Positions 11,297 to 22,298 of a DNA stretch of 64,000 bases are shown in pieces. Below the pieces are notes generated by a model. The model did no database searches. It worked only from the letters and a program-made list of their open reading frames with translations, and had not been told where the DNA came from. This stretch comes from Adiantum capillus-veneris. Taxonomy: Eukaryota; Streptophyta; Polypodiopsida; Polypodiales; Pteridaceae. The position numbers and the translations under genes were made by a program. The stretch lies in assembly GCA_014529385.2 (NCBI GenBank), contig CM043960.1, positions 76,283,910-76,347,909 on the forward strand, in the 5' to 3' direction. Each line of letters opens with the position of its first letter. Positions within the stretch are counted from its first letter, which is position 1.

Positions 11297-12167
11297 ATGG
11301 TTGGATCACAGGACACTGCTCTTTACAATATCAAGAAGCTGGATGGAACCAATTTCCCATTGTGGAAGAAGCAGATTTGGCACGTGTCGGTACAACAGAA
11401 GCAGATAAAACCTATAAAGCTCAAGGGGATAAAACTAGAAGATATGGACGAAGATGAATGGAGCGAAATGGATGAATCGGCACTTTCTACCATTATGTTG
11501 ACTTTGGCAGAAAGCGTTTACTTCAATGTAGCAGACAAGATGTCGGCTTATGAAGCATGGACAAAGCTAAGTGATTTTTATGAGAAGCAGAGTGCAACTT
11601 CACAGGTATACTGGCTTAAGAAGCTTGTTGACTTGAAGATGAAAGAAGGGACACCTATGTCCCATCATCTGAATGAATTCAACACCATCTACAGTCACTT
11701 GTCAGATCAAGGTGTCCAGTTTGATGAACCTATTAGAGCTATGTTCCTGTTGATCACATTGCCGGAAAGCTGGGACACTTTTCGCATAACTTTGAGTAAT
11801 TCTGCACCTCCAGATGGTTTGACCATAGCAGGTGTAGAAGGCAGTCTGCTTACTGAAGAAACCAACAGAAAGACAATGGACAAAGGCAAAGGAACAACCT
11901 TAGTTGTCAGGGGAAGGACCAAAGAAAAGTACAAAGGTGGAAAGAGGAATCAGTCTCGTAGCAAGTCCCGCAGTGCTAAAGGCAAGAAGTGACATAGAAT
12001 GCTACCATTGTGGCAAGAAGGGTCACATGAAAAGAGACTGCAGAGAATGGAAAGCAGAAAAAGGCAAAGAGAAATCTGAAGACCATGGTGAGAAGAACAA
12101 GTCCTCAATGAAGATTCAAGAAATAAATGTGACAAACGTTGTTGCAGAGGATGACAGTCTAGTGTGA
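11297..12167 (+). pseudogene. copia gag, frameshifted
   Basis: Gag nucleocapsid precursor of the 10.0-15.5 kb element. An ATG at 11297 opens 231 codons with a UBN2-type gag start (LDGTNFPLWKKQI) and a basic RSRSKSRS tail, ending at TGA 11990-11992. The CCHC knuckle (CYHCGKKGHMKRDC) lies in another frame just downstream (about 11993-12045), so one base gained or two lost near 11989 separates capsid from nucleocapsid. The second frame then ends at TGA 12165-12167, before the protease. Since gag and pol of this family normally form one frame, both are inactivating changes. A programmed frameshift is unlikely because there is no slippery site in the usual place. Confidence 0.85.
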
Positions 12168-15100
12168 GGAGACATCTACTTCTTGAAGAATACAATGGAC
12201 TCGGCTCTTCTTACAGCATCTGATGGACATGCATTGAGTGACTGGATTATAGACTCAGGGGCATCACTTCATGTGTCTCCAAACAAGGAGTGGTTTACCT
12301 CTTATGTGACCACTAAAGATCATGTTCGGCTAGGCAATGGGCAGACATGTGAGATCTTAGGTGTTGGAGATGTTCAATTGAAGTTTCAGAATGGCTCTTC
12401 TTTCACATTGAAGAATGTGAGACATGTTCCCGCAATTACAAAGAGTTTGATCAGCACAGGTTTACTTGATGATGCTGGCTACGTCACCACTTTTGGACAG
12501 AACATGTGGAAGATATCTGAGGGTTCTATGACATTAGCACATGGAGTAAACTCTGGAGGACTTTACATGATTTATGTATCAAATGTCTCTAAAAATGTAA
12601 TCAATGTAACCGAGCAGCCGAACGTTTCTTTGTGGCATAGCCGGTTAGGACATATGTCCAAGAAGGGAATGGAAATCTTGTCTCGTTCTGGTTATTTGCT
12701 TGGCTTTTCATTTAATGATTTTGAATTCTGTGAACATTGTCTGTATGGTAAGCAAACACAACAGCCACATAAGCATAGAAGCAGTAGAAGAGATACACAG
12801 TTGGCACTTGTTCATAGTGATTTGTGTGGACCTATGCCTAACCTATCTGTAGGGGGAGCTTTTTACTTTATGACATTTATAGATAATTACTCGAGGAAAG
12901 TATGGGTTTACTTTCTCAAGCACAAGGATGAAGCGTTTAGTGTTTTCAAAACGTTTGTGGAGAATCAAAGTGGCAAGAAGCTTAAATGCTTACGCACTGA
13001 CAATGGTGGAGAGTATGTTTCAAAGGCCTTTCAGGACTTTTGTGAGTCAAAAGGTATAAAACGTGAACTTACTGCTCCTTACAATCCTTCTCAAAATGGT
13101 GTTGCTGAGAGGATGAATAAGACCATACAAGAGAAGGTCAGAAGTATGTTGTCTAATGCACAGCTGCCAAATGGGTTTTGGGCTGAAGCTGTATCAACAG
13201 CTATTCATCTTATAAATAGATCTCCTAGCAAGGTTTTGCAAAAGGATTCAGTGGCAGAGATGGTATGGTCAGGCAAGGTGCCCTCATACAAGCATCTCAG
13301 AGTCTTTGGCTGTGCGGCATATACTCACGTTCCAAAGGAATTTAGGAACAAACTTGAGCCAAAGAGTAGAAAGTGCATCTTTCTAGGCTATGGTAATTCT
13401 GGTGAGATGGGGTACAGACTTTGGGATCCCGAATCCAGAAAGGTTGTCCGAAGCAATGATGTTCACTTTAATGAATCCAAATATCATTCTAAACCAGAGA
13501 GGGTTGAGGAGATTAGAAGAGTTGTCTTCCAAGAAGATGGGCCTGCACGTGCAAGACAAAATGTCAGGGCTCAAGAGGATCAAGGACAGGATAGAGTGGA
13601 ACCACAGGTTGTGGCTGAGACTAAGCCACCTATTGTGCGTAGATCTGGACGTGTCACGCGATCTGCTGATAGGTTTGTTGCATCTATGAACTATGTCATG
13701 TTGACTGATTGCAATATGCCTTCATGTTACAAGGAAGCAGTGCAAATGAAGGACTTCGGGAATTGGCAATTGGCCATGCAGTCAGAGATGACAGCTCTGC
13801 ATAAAAACAAGACATGGAAGCTAGTTGAATTACCACAGGGCAAAAAGGCTCTACCTTGTAAATGGGTTTACAGGTATAAAATCACCGCTCATGATAGTCA
13901 GCCAAAGTACAAAGCAAGGCTTGTTGCCAAGGGCTTTAAGCAAGAACGAGGCATTGACTTTGATGAAGTCTTCTCTCCGGTGGTCAAGAAGACTACATTG
14001 AGATGCTTTCTTGCATTGGTTGCCATATTAGATTTGGTGTTGCACCAAATGGATGTCAAGACAGCATTCTTGCATGGTGATTTAGATGTGGAAATTTACA
14101 TGCAGCAGCCAGAAGGGTTTGTTGAGAAAGGCAAGGAAGATTTGGTATGCCAGTTGTTAAAGAATCTTTATGGCTTAGAACAATCACCGAGGGCATGGTA
14201 CCATAAGTTCCACAAGTTTATGCTTTCTCAAGGCTACAAACGTAGTGAGTTCGATCACTGTCTATATACAAAGAAGGCTAAGGATGGCAGTTGGCTGATC
14301 CTTATTTTGTATGTGGATGACATGTTGATTGCTGGCAAGCACTTGGAAGAAATTTCAGCTTTGAAGTCAAAGATGGCAAAATTGTTTGATATGAAAGACA
14401 TGGGTGAGGCAAGTCATATACTTGGTATGCGCATTGAGAGAGACAGATCAAAGAAGTTGATTTGGTTATCTCAAACACAGTATATTGACAAGGTTTTGCA
14501 ACGTTTCAATATGGAGAAGGGAAAGGCATTGAGTGTTCCATTGCCACCATATGTGAAACTTAGCAAACAAGATTGTCCTGTGTCTGAGGAAGAACAGGCT
14601 GAAATGGATAAGATTCCATATGCATCTGCAGTGGGTAGTTTGATGTATGCATTGATTGCTACTCTCCCAGACATTGCATTTGCAGTTGGAGTAGTAAGTC
14701 GATACATGTCAAACCCAGGCAAGAAACATTGGGAGGCAGTGAAAGGAATATTGAGATACCTAAAAGCTACAAAGAGTATGCATATATGCTATGAGAGTCA
14801 AGAGCTAAGTGTAAAGGGTTTTACAGACTCAGATTATGCAGGTGACTTAGACAACCGAAGGTCTACGTCAGGGTATGTCTTCACATTGGTTGGTGGAGCA
14901 GTATCATGGCGTTCTAGATTACAAGATTGTGTTACTCAGTCTACTGAGGCTGAATATGTTGTAGCATCAGAGGCATGCAAAGAATCAATTTGGCTTAATC
15001 GACTAGTAACAGATTTGGGAATCAAAGGAGAGATGCCTGTGTTATATTGTGATAGTTAGAGTGCTATACAATTGGCTCGCAATCCAGTTTATCACTCAAA

Positions 15101-15266
15101 GACAAAACATGTGGATGTGAAGTATCATTTCATCAGGGAAATGCTCAAGGATAAGCAAATTCAGCTTGTCAAAGTTCACACCACAGAAAATCCTGCTGAC
15201 CTACTTACAAAAGGACTTCCCTCAGAGAGCTTTGCGCATTTTCGCAAGCAGTTAGGTGTAGGGTAG
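12168..15266 (+). pseudogene. copia pol (protease-integrase-RT-RNase H), one nonsense codon
   Basis: Reads as one frame from about 12168 to 15265, except for TAG at 15057-15059. Domains in order: protease with IDSGASLH near 12252; GAG-pre-integrase LWHSRLGHMSKKGM; integrase core with VHSDLCGPM, LRTDNGGEY and VAERMNKTI (the three acidic residues kept); RT with DVKTAFLHGDL and the catalytic YVDDMLIAG near 14310; RNase H with TDSDYAG and TEAEY. The stop falls in the RNase H motif YCDS-stop-SAIQLA, where relatives have Gln, consistent with a C-to-T change. After it the frame continues through TKHVDVKYHFIREM to GVG. The frame upstream opens at a TTG, the ATG being at 12195. In an intact relative this frame would join gag. 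Confidence 0.9.
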
Positions 15267-15355
15267 TACATCACTTCTCTACATCTCTTGTATATTAGCT
15301 TGTATAGTAGCTTCTCTCACACTTAAAGTACCACATTGGACTTTAAGTGGGAGGT

Positions 15356-15547
15356 TGTTGGGGTATAAAGCCCAATGTGGTCGCCTAGGTAAGTGGGCGG
15401 GCCGCCAGGTATGTACACATATTCTTTTGTAAAAACTTAATAAGAAATCACTATGCTCTACACATTACAACAGAGCGAGTTCACCATATCGTCGTGATCT
15501 TCTTCTCGCACTCTCTCTCGCGTCGCACTTCTGCTCGTACTCCTTCA
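15356..15547 (+). repeat. 3' LTR of copia element at 10.0-15.5 kb
   Basis: 192 bp, from TGTTGGGGTATAAAGCC to CTCCTTCA. The purine tract AAGTGGGAGG lies directly upstream (about 15345-15354) and primes plus-strand synthesis. Confidence 0.93.
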
Positions 15548-16413
15548 CGAATGTCATTACATACCCACACACACACGCAGAATGTCCATGACCAAACCAT
15601 GGATACAATTTATTGTTATCTATGTTTGTATCTAGCTAACGATCAAATGATTTCTTTGCATTGTGACTTTTTTTTTTCAATTCTGAAAGTTCTACATCCT
15701 TCTATGCACGTAAAGCATGGGTAAGAGGTCTACAAAGGAGCTAGGTTTGGATAAGCTAGAGCATGAGAAAGTGATAGTGGAGTGGTAAGGAGGATGAGAT
15801 AAAGTCAGATAGCTAATCCACTAGAAAGAGGGTAAGATGTATATGGTCTAACCATGTGAAGTCTTCATTGTATGGAAAATTCCATTCGAGAGGCTAAATC
15901 TTCATACATCAGCGGCAATGATAATAGATGCGACCTACTAGAAGATCATGAGGCACACTTTGTAACCCCCTTATAATTTTGTTATTAATTTACGATATTA
16001 AGATTATATTAGTCTCACACCACTCAGATTTTAGCTGTTTGAAACCATGCAAATATATATTCAAAACCAAGTGAGTAGCTTAAGAAGGCACTCACCTATA
16101 TATATAGGTAGTGGAGGTTCCCTACTGTCTCAACTCCACCTCCTCTCAGAAGGTTGGAGAAGACCTCAAGGACATGGTTGCAAACCCTTTATGGCCCAAG
16201 AGCGCTAGTTGAGGGTGAATAATTTTTTCCTATTGAACCTAGTCCACCATAGGAAGTTTAGCCTTTACTGGTTGGACCCAAAGCAATCGTGTTGAAGCTA
16301 GGTTGTGATAAAACATAACCCCTTCCCTTGCTTCGATTTAAAGTGAGCTATGGCTCACAGTGTAGATACAAAGATGTAGTCTTTAGAACCCATGGGAGAA
16401 TGAGCCCATATTA

Positions 16414-16416
<3 letters not shown>

Positions 16417-16487
<71 letters not shown>
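16417..16487. repeat. (AT)n microsatellite
   Basis: 71-bp uninterrupted AT tract, followed by an AGAGAGAGAG-rich patch to about 16517. Confidence 0.97.
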
Positions 16488-16495
<8 letters not shown>

Positions 16496-16997
16496 GAGAG
16501 AGAGAGATAGAGAGAGATTATATTAACATCTACAAAAGGCCAAAATGGGCGTATGAGACAAAACCATGTACAATGATGTGGTATCATCAAGTATCCCAAA
16601 ATGAAAATTGTACTAGAAAATTGAACTAAACAAAAATACCTAGACTAATAGCAATGGCTAGACTAGGAACTAGATGTATGATGAAGTATAAGCATGGTGT
16701 GGGGTGTTGGTGAGGGAAGGAGGATGAAGGTCTATTTCTAATGGACTGGATATCTATATGTTGGAGGTATATAAGTATGATATGCAACTAGTTCCATTCT
16801 CTGTCAATAGGGGGACATATGAGGGTGTACAAAAGTTGTGGGGGAGAAAAAAGACCTTAAAAAACTATGTCTGGATTAGCTCCGGTCTGTGCGGTCTCAA
16901 TCTCCCTCTCGAATCTCTGATATCTCTATGGAGTAGAGTCTTTTTATCTTGAATATTGGTACCCTGTGTCTCCGGCTAGCTTGAATGCTCTCTGCCC

Positions 16998-16999
<2 letters not shown>

Positions 17000-17072
<73 letters not shown>
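17000..17072. repeat. (GA)n microsatellite
   Basis: 73-bp GA tract that ends about 60 bp before the copia remnant at 17136. Confidence 0.97.
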
Positions 17073-17074
<2 letters not shown>

Positions 17075-17135
17075 CTGCAATGGAGATTCCATTTCCTAAG
17101 TATATAAAGGAAATTAGATAGATCCAAGCTTCATC

Positions 17136-19684
17136 TATTTGAGGGTGGATGTAGATACTATGTGAGTTTTATTGACAACCATACGAGGAAGGTATGGGTC
17201 TACTTCATGAAGCAGAAAAGTGAGGTGTTTATGCATTTAAAGAATTTCAAAGTTATGGTTGAAAACAAACTGGGAAACATGTAAAGTGTCTGAGGTCAAA
17301 TGGAGGGGGAGAATACTTCTCCAATGAATTCAATGGTTTCCTAAAAAAACATGGACTTCAAAGGCAGTTTTCATGTAGGTATACTCCACAACAAAATCGT
17401 GTTGTTGAGCGAAAGAATAGACACATTGTAGAGGTTGCTAGAGCGTCGATGAATGAGAAGAACATGCCTCATTGTTATTGGTTTGAGTCTATTGCTACAG
17501 GTGTCTACATTATGAACTTGACTCCTACTGCTGCACTACTCGATATGACAGCCGAAGAAAAACTCAATGGTGAAAAATCATATGTATCGTATTTTAAAGT
17601 GTTTGGATGTATTGCTTATGTGCATGTGCTGGATGAGCTAAGAAGTAAGCTTGATTCCAAAGCAGAAAAATGCGTGTTCGTTGGCTAGTTTTTATGAAAT
17701 GGCAAGTTGGTATGCTGATGTGAAAGATGATTTGGCGTTGATGTAAGAGAGATTGTGGTTGCAAAAAATACAGGTGCGCAATCACAAGTTTTGAGTGGCC
17801 GCAAGGGTCCTCTAGTGCAAGTCATGGTGAGAATCGATGGAGTGGCAGGTTACATGAAAGAGTGACTCCTATGAACTCTTCAAATGTATCAAGGAAAGGA
17901 AATGATAAAGTTGATGATGCCCCTAAGTTGCCAAATTTGAGTGTTGGTTATGATGATGCCAATAGCAGTGGTTCTGAGCAGAGTTTGGATGAGGAGTTTG
18001 GCATACCCTTTGTGAAGACTCTGGGTGTAAGAAGAATGCAAGGAGGGAATAGGGCACCTGGAAGTGATTCTGGACCACGCATGTCAAAAAGAGCAAGAAA
18101 TCATGTGTAGAGATTGACTTATGACAATTATGTGGCTTGCCATTGTGCATTTATGGAGAAGATTACAAAGGAAGTAGAACCCACATGTTTTGAGGATGCT
18201 GTCAAGGATGAAAAATGGCGGCAAGCTATGGATGAAGACATGGTTGCACTTGATGCAAATGGAACATGGGAATTGGTACCATTACCAAAGGAAAAGAAGG
18301 CAATTGGATGTAAGTGGATTTACAATATAAATCATAATCCTGATGGCAATGTGAGTAGGTACAAGGCTACACTTGTGGCCAAAGGTTATGCACAAAGTTA
18401 TGGGATTGATTAAGAGAAGAAGTTTAGTCCTGTAGCTAAGATGACTATCGTTCGTGTCTTTATTACAGTGGCTACCACATTAAAATGGGTGTTGAAACAA
18501 ATGGATGTAAAGACCGCAATTTTGAATGAAGACTTGGAGGAAACTGTGTATATGGAGCAACCACAAGGTTATGAAAATATGAGGCTACGTGACCTAGTAT
18601 GCAGGTCAAAGAAAGCATTGTATGGGTGGAAGCAAGCACCTAGAGTTTGGTATGAGAGGATTCTGACATTCCTCGTTTCATTGGGCTTTGAGATGTCTGA
18701 TGCAGACCATTCATTGTATGTGCAAAAGAATGAGGTAGAAATTGTGGTAATATGCATCTATAAGGATGATTTGATTGTTGGAAGTGATAATGTGACTGAA
18801 GTAGAGGGCGTGCAGGATATAGGAGGTTGAAATGAAAGACTTGGGAGACTTGCGATATTTCTTGGGCATTGAAATTGTTTGCACGGAAGAAGGTGTATGG
18901 TTGTCACAAAGGCAATATGCTTTGGATATGTTGAAAAAGTATGGTATGGTTGATTGTAAGCCAATTGTTAGATCAAAATTTGAAGTTGGGGAATGATGCA
19001 GGTCAAGTGCTTGATAATGCTACCATGTACATGAAGATTGTGGGCAGCTTGATCTACTTGACTACCTCACTAAGCTACAAAGTTGGCTTGGTGAGTCAAT
19101 TTATGCAGTCTCCCAAGAAACCGCACTTGGATGCAATGAGGTGAACTCTATGCTATGTAAGTGCTACTTTGGATTATTCACTTTTTTATAAGGCTGATGT
19201 GGAGTTGCAGCTCTATGGCCTGCACAGATGCGGATTGGGCTGGTAGTACATACGATCGCACGTCTACCAACGGATTCATGTTCCCACTTGGAAGGTGCTG
19301 CTATAACATGGAGCAACAAGAAGTAGTCTATGGTTGCAGTTTTGAGTACACAGTCAGAGTACAGGGGTGCTGCGGTGGTGGCATGTGAGGTAGCATGGTT
19401 GGAATTGCTACTTCACGACTTTGGAGTAGAGGTACAAAGGCCGGTTGTCATATGTTGTGACAACCTCAGCAACATACAATTGGCATGAAATCGAGTGTTT
19501 CATGAATGACAAAGCACATTGAGGTGCACTACCACTTCATCAAAGAGAGGGTCTTAGCAACTGACATCGACCCGGAGTACGTGGGGACAGATGAGCAGGT
19601 TGCAAATATCTTCACAATGGTCCTTGGAGCGGGCAAGCTACAATGGTTTCGAGCGATACTTGGCATACGAGAGATGACTTTGAG
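17136..19684 (+). pseudogene. Ty1/copia pol remnant, 5' truncated and fused to gypsy DNA
   Basis: Decayed integrase-RT-RNase H of a second copia family. It begins inside the integrase core (YYVSFIDNHTRKVWVYF). The second catalytic Asp motif reads RSNGGGEY, with Asp changed to Asn, and VVERKNRHIVEVARA follows. Then come TELVPLPKE-like RT sequence near 18280 (WELVPLPKEKKAIGCKWIY), KQMDVKTAILNEDL near 18500, and the active site IYKDDLIVG near 18760, where the usual Val of YVDD is Lys. RNase H follows in pieces (DADWAGSTYDRTST, TKHIEVHYHFIKERV). Stops and frameshifts separate at least six segments. Protease, gag and both LTRs are missing. At 19685 the sequence switches into gypsy integrase. Confidence 0.88.
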
Positions 19685-20714
19685 CCCTGTCAAGAAGACT
19701 ATTAAGGCACACCAAATGGCAACTCTCTTCATATCCCAAATTTTCAAACTCCATGGATTGCCAACATCCATCGTGTGAGATAGAGATCCTAGAATGACAA
19801 GTAATTTCTGGAAAAGTCTCTTTGAAAATCTAGGTACAAGATTGAATTTCTCTTCGGCCTATCATCCATAAACGGATGGCCAAAGTGAGATAGCCAATCT
19901 TACAATTCTCGATCTACTAAAGAACTATGTTACAGAAGTAGATCAACGCTCACAATGGGAAAAATACTTACCTCTTGTAGAGTATGCGTTTACTAAACCT
20001 ATCCATACTTCTACGGGAAAAGCGCCTTTTGAAATCATAGAGAGAAGACCTCAAAGTCCCTTGCTACTTAAAGTGTATGGGAAGATCCTCGCTGCCGATG
20101 AGTATAGCTGTGACTTGCAAGCATCTTTTCAAAAGATTAAAGAGGCTATATCTATCTCCCACCTAAGGCAAAAAGCTACTACACACAAGCACAGAAGGGC
20201 TTTAACGTTCAAATAAAATGATTGGGTCTTACTTAAGTTTCCTAAGGCTTGATTGAGGCAAACGACGGGCAAGAATCCTACGGGCCATCAAAAGTATTAT
20301 GCTAAACTAGTGAAAAGATACTATGATCCTTTTAAAATTTTGAAGCCAATCAATGAGGTGGCTTATTAACTCAAGTTGCCTAACCATTGGCTCATACACA
20401 ATGCTTTTCATGTGAACCTACTCAAGCCCTACAAAGGAGAGCCTCCAAATGAACCAATTATTGAAGACCCTCCCGAAATTGAAGATCAAGAAGAGGTACT
20501 ACAACCCGAAGCTATCCTTCGGCATGAAGACAAGGTACTATAACCCGAAGCTATCCTTCGGCATGAAGACAAGGTACTACAACATGGTAAGATTATTCAA
20601 CGGTATCTTATTAAGTTCAAAAATTATCCTTTTGAAGATGCTAGATGGATGCAAGGAATCCAACTTAAGGATAGTATGAACCTTTTCAACGCTTACAGTG
20701 CTACATTAGAGTAA
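19685..20714 (+). pseudogene. Ty3/gypsy integrase C-terminus with chromodomain, partial copy A
   Basis: Matches 24697-25687 along its whole length. It keeps KKTIKAHQMATLFISQIF, the DGQSEIANL-type integrase core end, and a chromodomain-like tail (AILRHEDKVLQHGKII then LIKFKNYPFEDARW). At least five stops are present where copy B has sense codons or one can be inferred, including TCA to TGA, CAA to TAA (twice), AGA to TGA and GAA to TAA. A 39-bp (13-codon) tandem duplication around 20505-20583 repeats the PEAILRHEDKVL segment. The start of integrase and everything upstream is absent because the copy begins at the junction with the copia remnant. Confidence 0.88.
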
Positions 20715-21071
20715 GCAAATGTACATGTTTCTTTTAAATGATCAATGTTTTTGTCTTATAAGACTAATTCTCTCTTTATTGTGCACAAATTTAAGTAGTA
20801 TGCATACTAAGAATCATGTTTGGGATGATGACGTCTCTCAAACACTATGTACAATTTGTCACTCTACTTGGGAGGATGAAATGGACTAAAGAGCAGACAT
20901 GCTTGCGCCAGCTATGTCTCCCAAGCACCAAATGGATTAGTCATCCATCTTTCAATGATGTTGTAGGGTAAAAAGGGATCCTCTATCCGCTAAGACAAAT
21001 TGACTAATGACTATGGCTTTTTCTCTTTTATCTCATAGTCGAGGACGACTATGATTTGCAGAGAGAGATAA

Positions 21072-22298
21072 TGTCATTAAATCTAATATCTAGCCAACCC
21101 AAATGATTTTCTCATATTAAATTGATCATTTAATGTGGGATAATAACCGAGAACAAGGGTTATAATATAGACATGTGCTTACAAATCTATCTCAACACGG
21201 GGCCAATGGTAAAGGGGCCCAAATGAGAGACGGTTTGTCAAAGAGCAAGGTTAACTAATGGAGCTTAAAATACCTTAGGGTTAGATTCATTAAAGACCTC
21301 CAATGGTTAGTGTTAAAAGTCCTTTGACCTTAGGCAAGCTAGGGTTGAGCTTGAGGTGGGAACCCGACCTAAAATCACCTTTGACCTTAGGCAAGCTAGG
21401 GCTGAGCTTGAGGTGGGAACTCGACCTAAACTTGCCTTTGACCTTAAACAAGCTAGGGCTGAGCTTGAGGTGGGAACTCCACCTAAGGTGCTTGTCATGC
21501 TTGATGACTAAGGTACTTGAGGTACTTGTCATACTTAACGAGGAAGGTGCTTGAGAAGCTTCCTATGCATGGGGGGTAAGGTGCTTGAGTCAAAAAGAGA
21601 CCCTACAAACTTAATGAGGAAGGTGCTTGAGAAGCTTCCTATGCATGAAAGTCCCAAAGTTAGGGAAATCTTTGACCCAACCTTCCACTCACCCAAAGGG
21701 CACTCCTTTTCTCAAAGGGCACATGGGACACATGTCAGACTCTCCTTAAGCTTAACCACATGGTGTGCTTGAATGCTATTGGTTGGGCTAAAGAGGGGTC
21801 CAATGAGCTTCTAGTTCCATCCAACAAATATGTAGATATTTTCAAGCTCTCTCTCTCTCTCTCTAAGGGGTAAGGAGGACACTTGTCAAAAGACTACCAA
21901 TGTACTTGACTGCATGCTGCATGTGATTGGCTAGGGGGAGAGGGGTCCAATGAGCTTGAAGCATGTGGAAAAGCAACAACTCACCCCAAGCAAGCAAGGG
22001 GGGTGCTAGGGGGATATACACCACATACACACACACACTCGTTTTGTGGAACTATTCTCACTTGGAAAAAGTTGAGGAACTCCACCTCCTTTTCCAAGCT
22101 TGTGAGAAGTGAGAGCCTACACCAACACTCTTGGCTATGGAATGCAAATCCAACCAAGAGCCATGCTTCAATGCTTAATCTTGACATCTTCTCCATCTTC
22201 ATTACTATGCTATTACGTATGCTAGCAAGAAGAGCAATGATAAGTGAGGAACTATTTCTTTGTCCTATGGAATGTTTCTTCTTCCTCTTCCCTATCCT
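21072..22298 (+). repeat. gypsy LTR, copy A (end truncated)
   Basis: Starts TGTCATTAAATC after the purine-rich GAGGACGACTATGATTTGC... segment and matches 26047-27258. It diverges from copy B after CCCTATCCT, where protease sequence begins, so the LTR end and leader were deleted. It contains a 57-bp tandem repeat (21323-21493) and a CT run. Confidence 0.8.
21323..21493 (+). repeat. 57-bp tandem repeat inside gypsy LTR, three copies
   Basis: TTTGACCTTAGGCAAGCTAG starts at 21323, 21380 and (varied) 21437. Because 57 is a multiple of three, all frames give repeating peptides here, which explains several spurious open stretches. Copy B (about 26297-26440) has fewer and shorter units. Confidence 0.9.

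Larger units (their letters stand above)
10027..15547 (+). mobile_element. Ty1/copia LTR retrotransposon (Tnt1-like layout), full length but inactive
   Basis: LTRs at 10027-10212 and 15356-15547 bracket a PBS, a 1.07-kb leader, gag, pol and a purine tract. The LTRs differ by about six substitutions plus a 6-bp indel in roughly 186 bp, so the insertion is much older than the copy at 29027. The coding region is broken by a frameshift and two stops. The 5-bp flanks are TAAAT (left) and CGAAT (right). They share only AAT, so the target duplication is decayed or absent. Confidence 0.93.
15548..17135. other. non-coding with two microsatellites
   Basis: No gene seen. A segment near 15935-16010 (AGAAGATCATGAGGCA and following) resembles 34300-34370, suggesting a dispersed repeat. 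Confidence 0.55.

Noticed and set aside
21290..21554. Overlapping 60-83 codon frames with repeating peptides in the gypsy LTR
   Set aside because: Produced by the 57-bp tandem repeat, whose length is a multiple of three.
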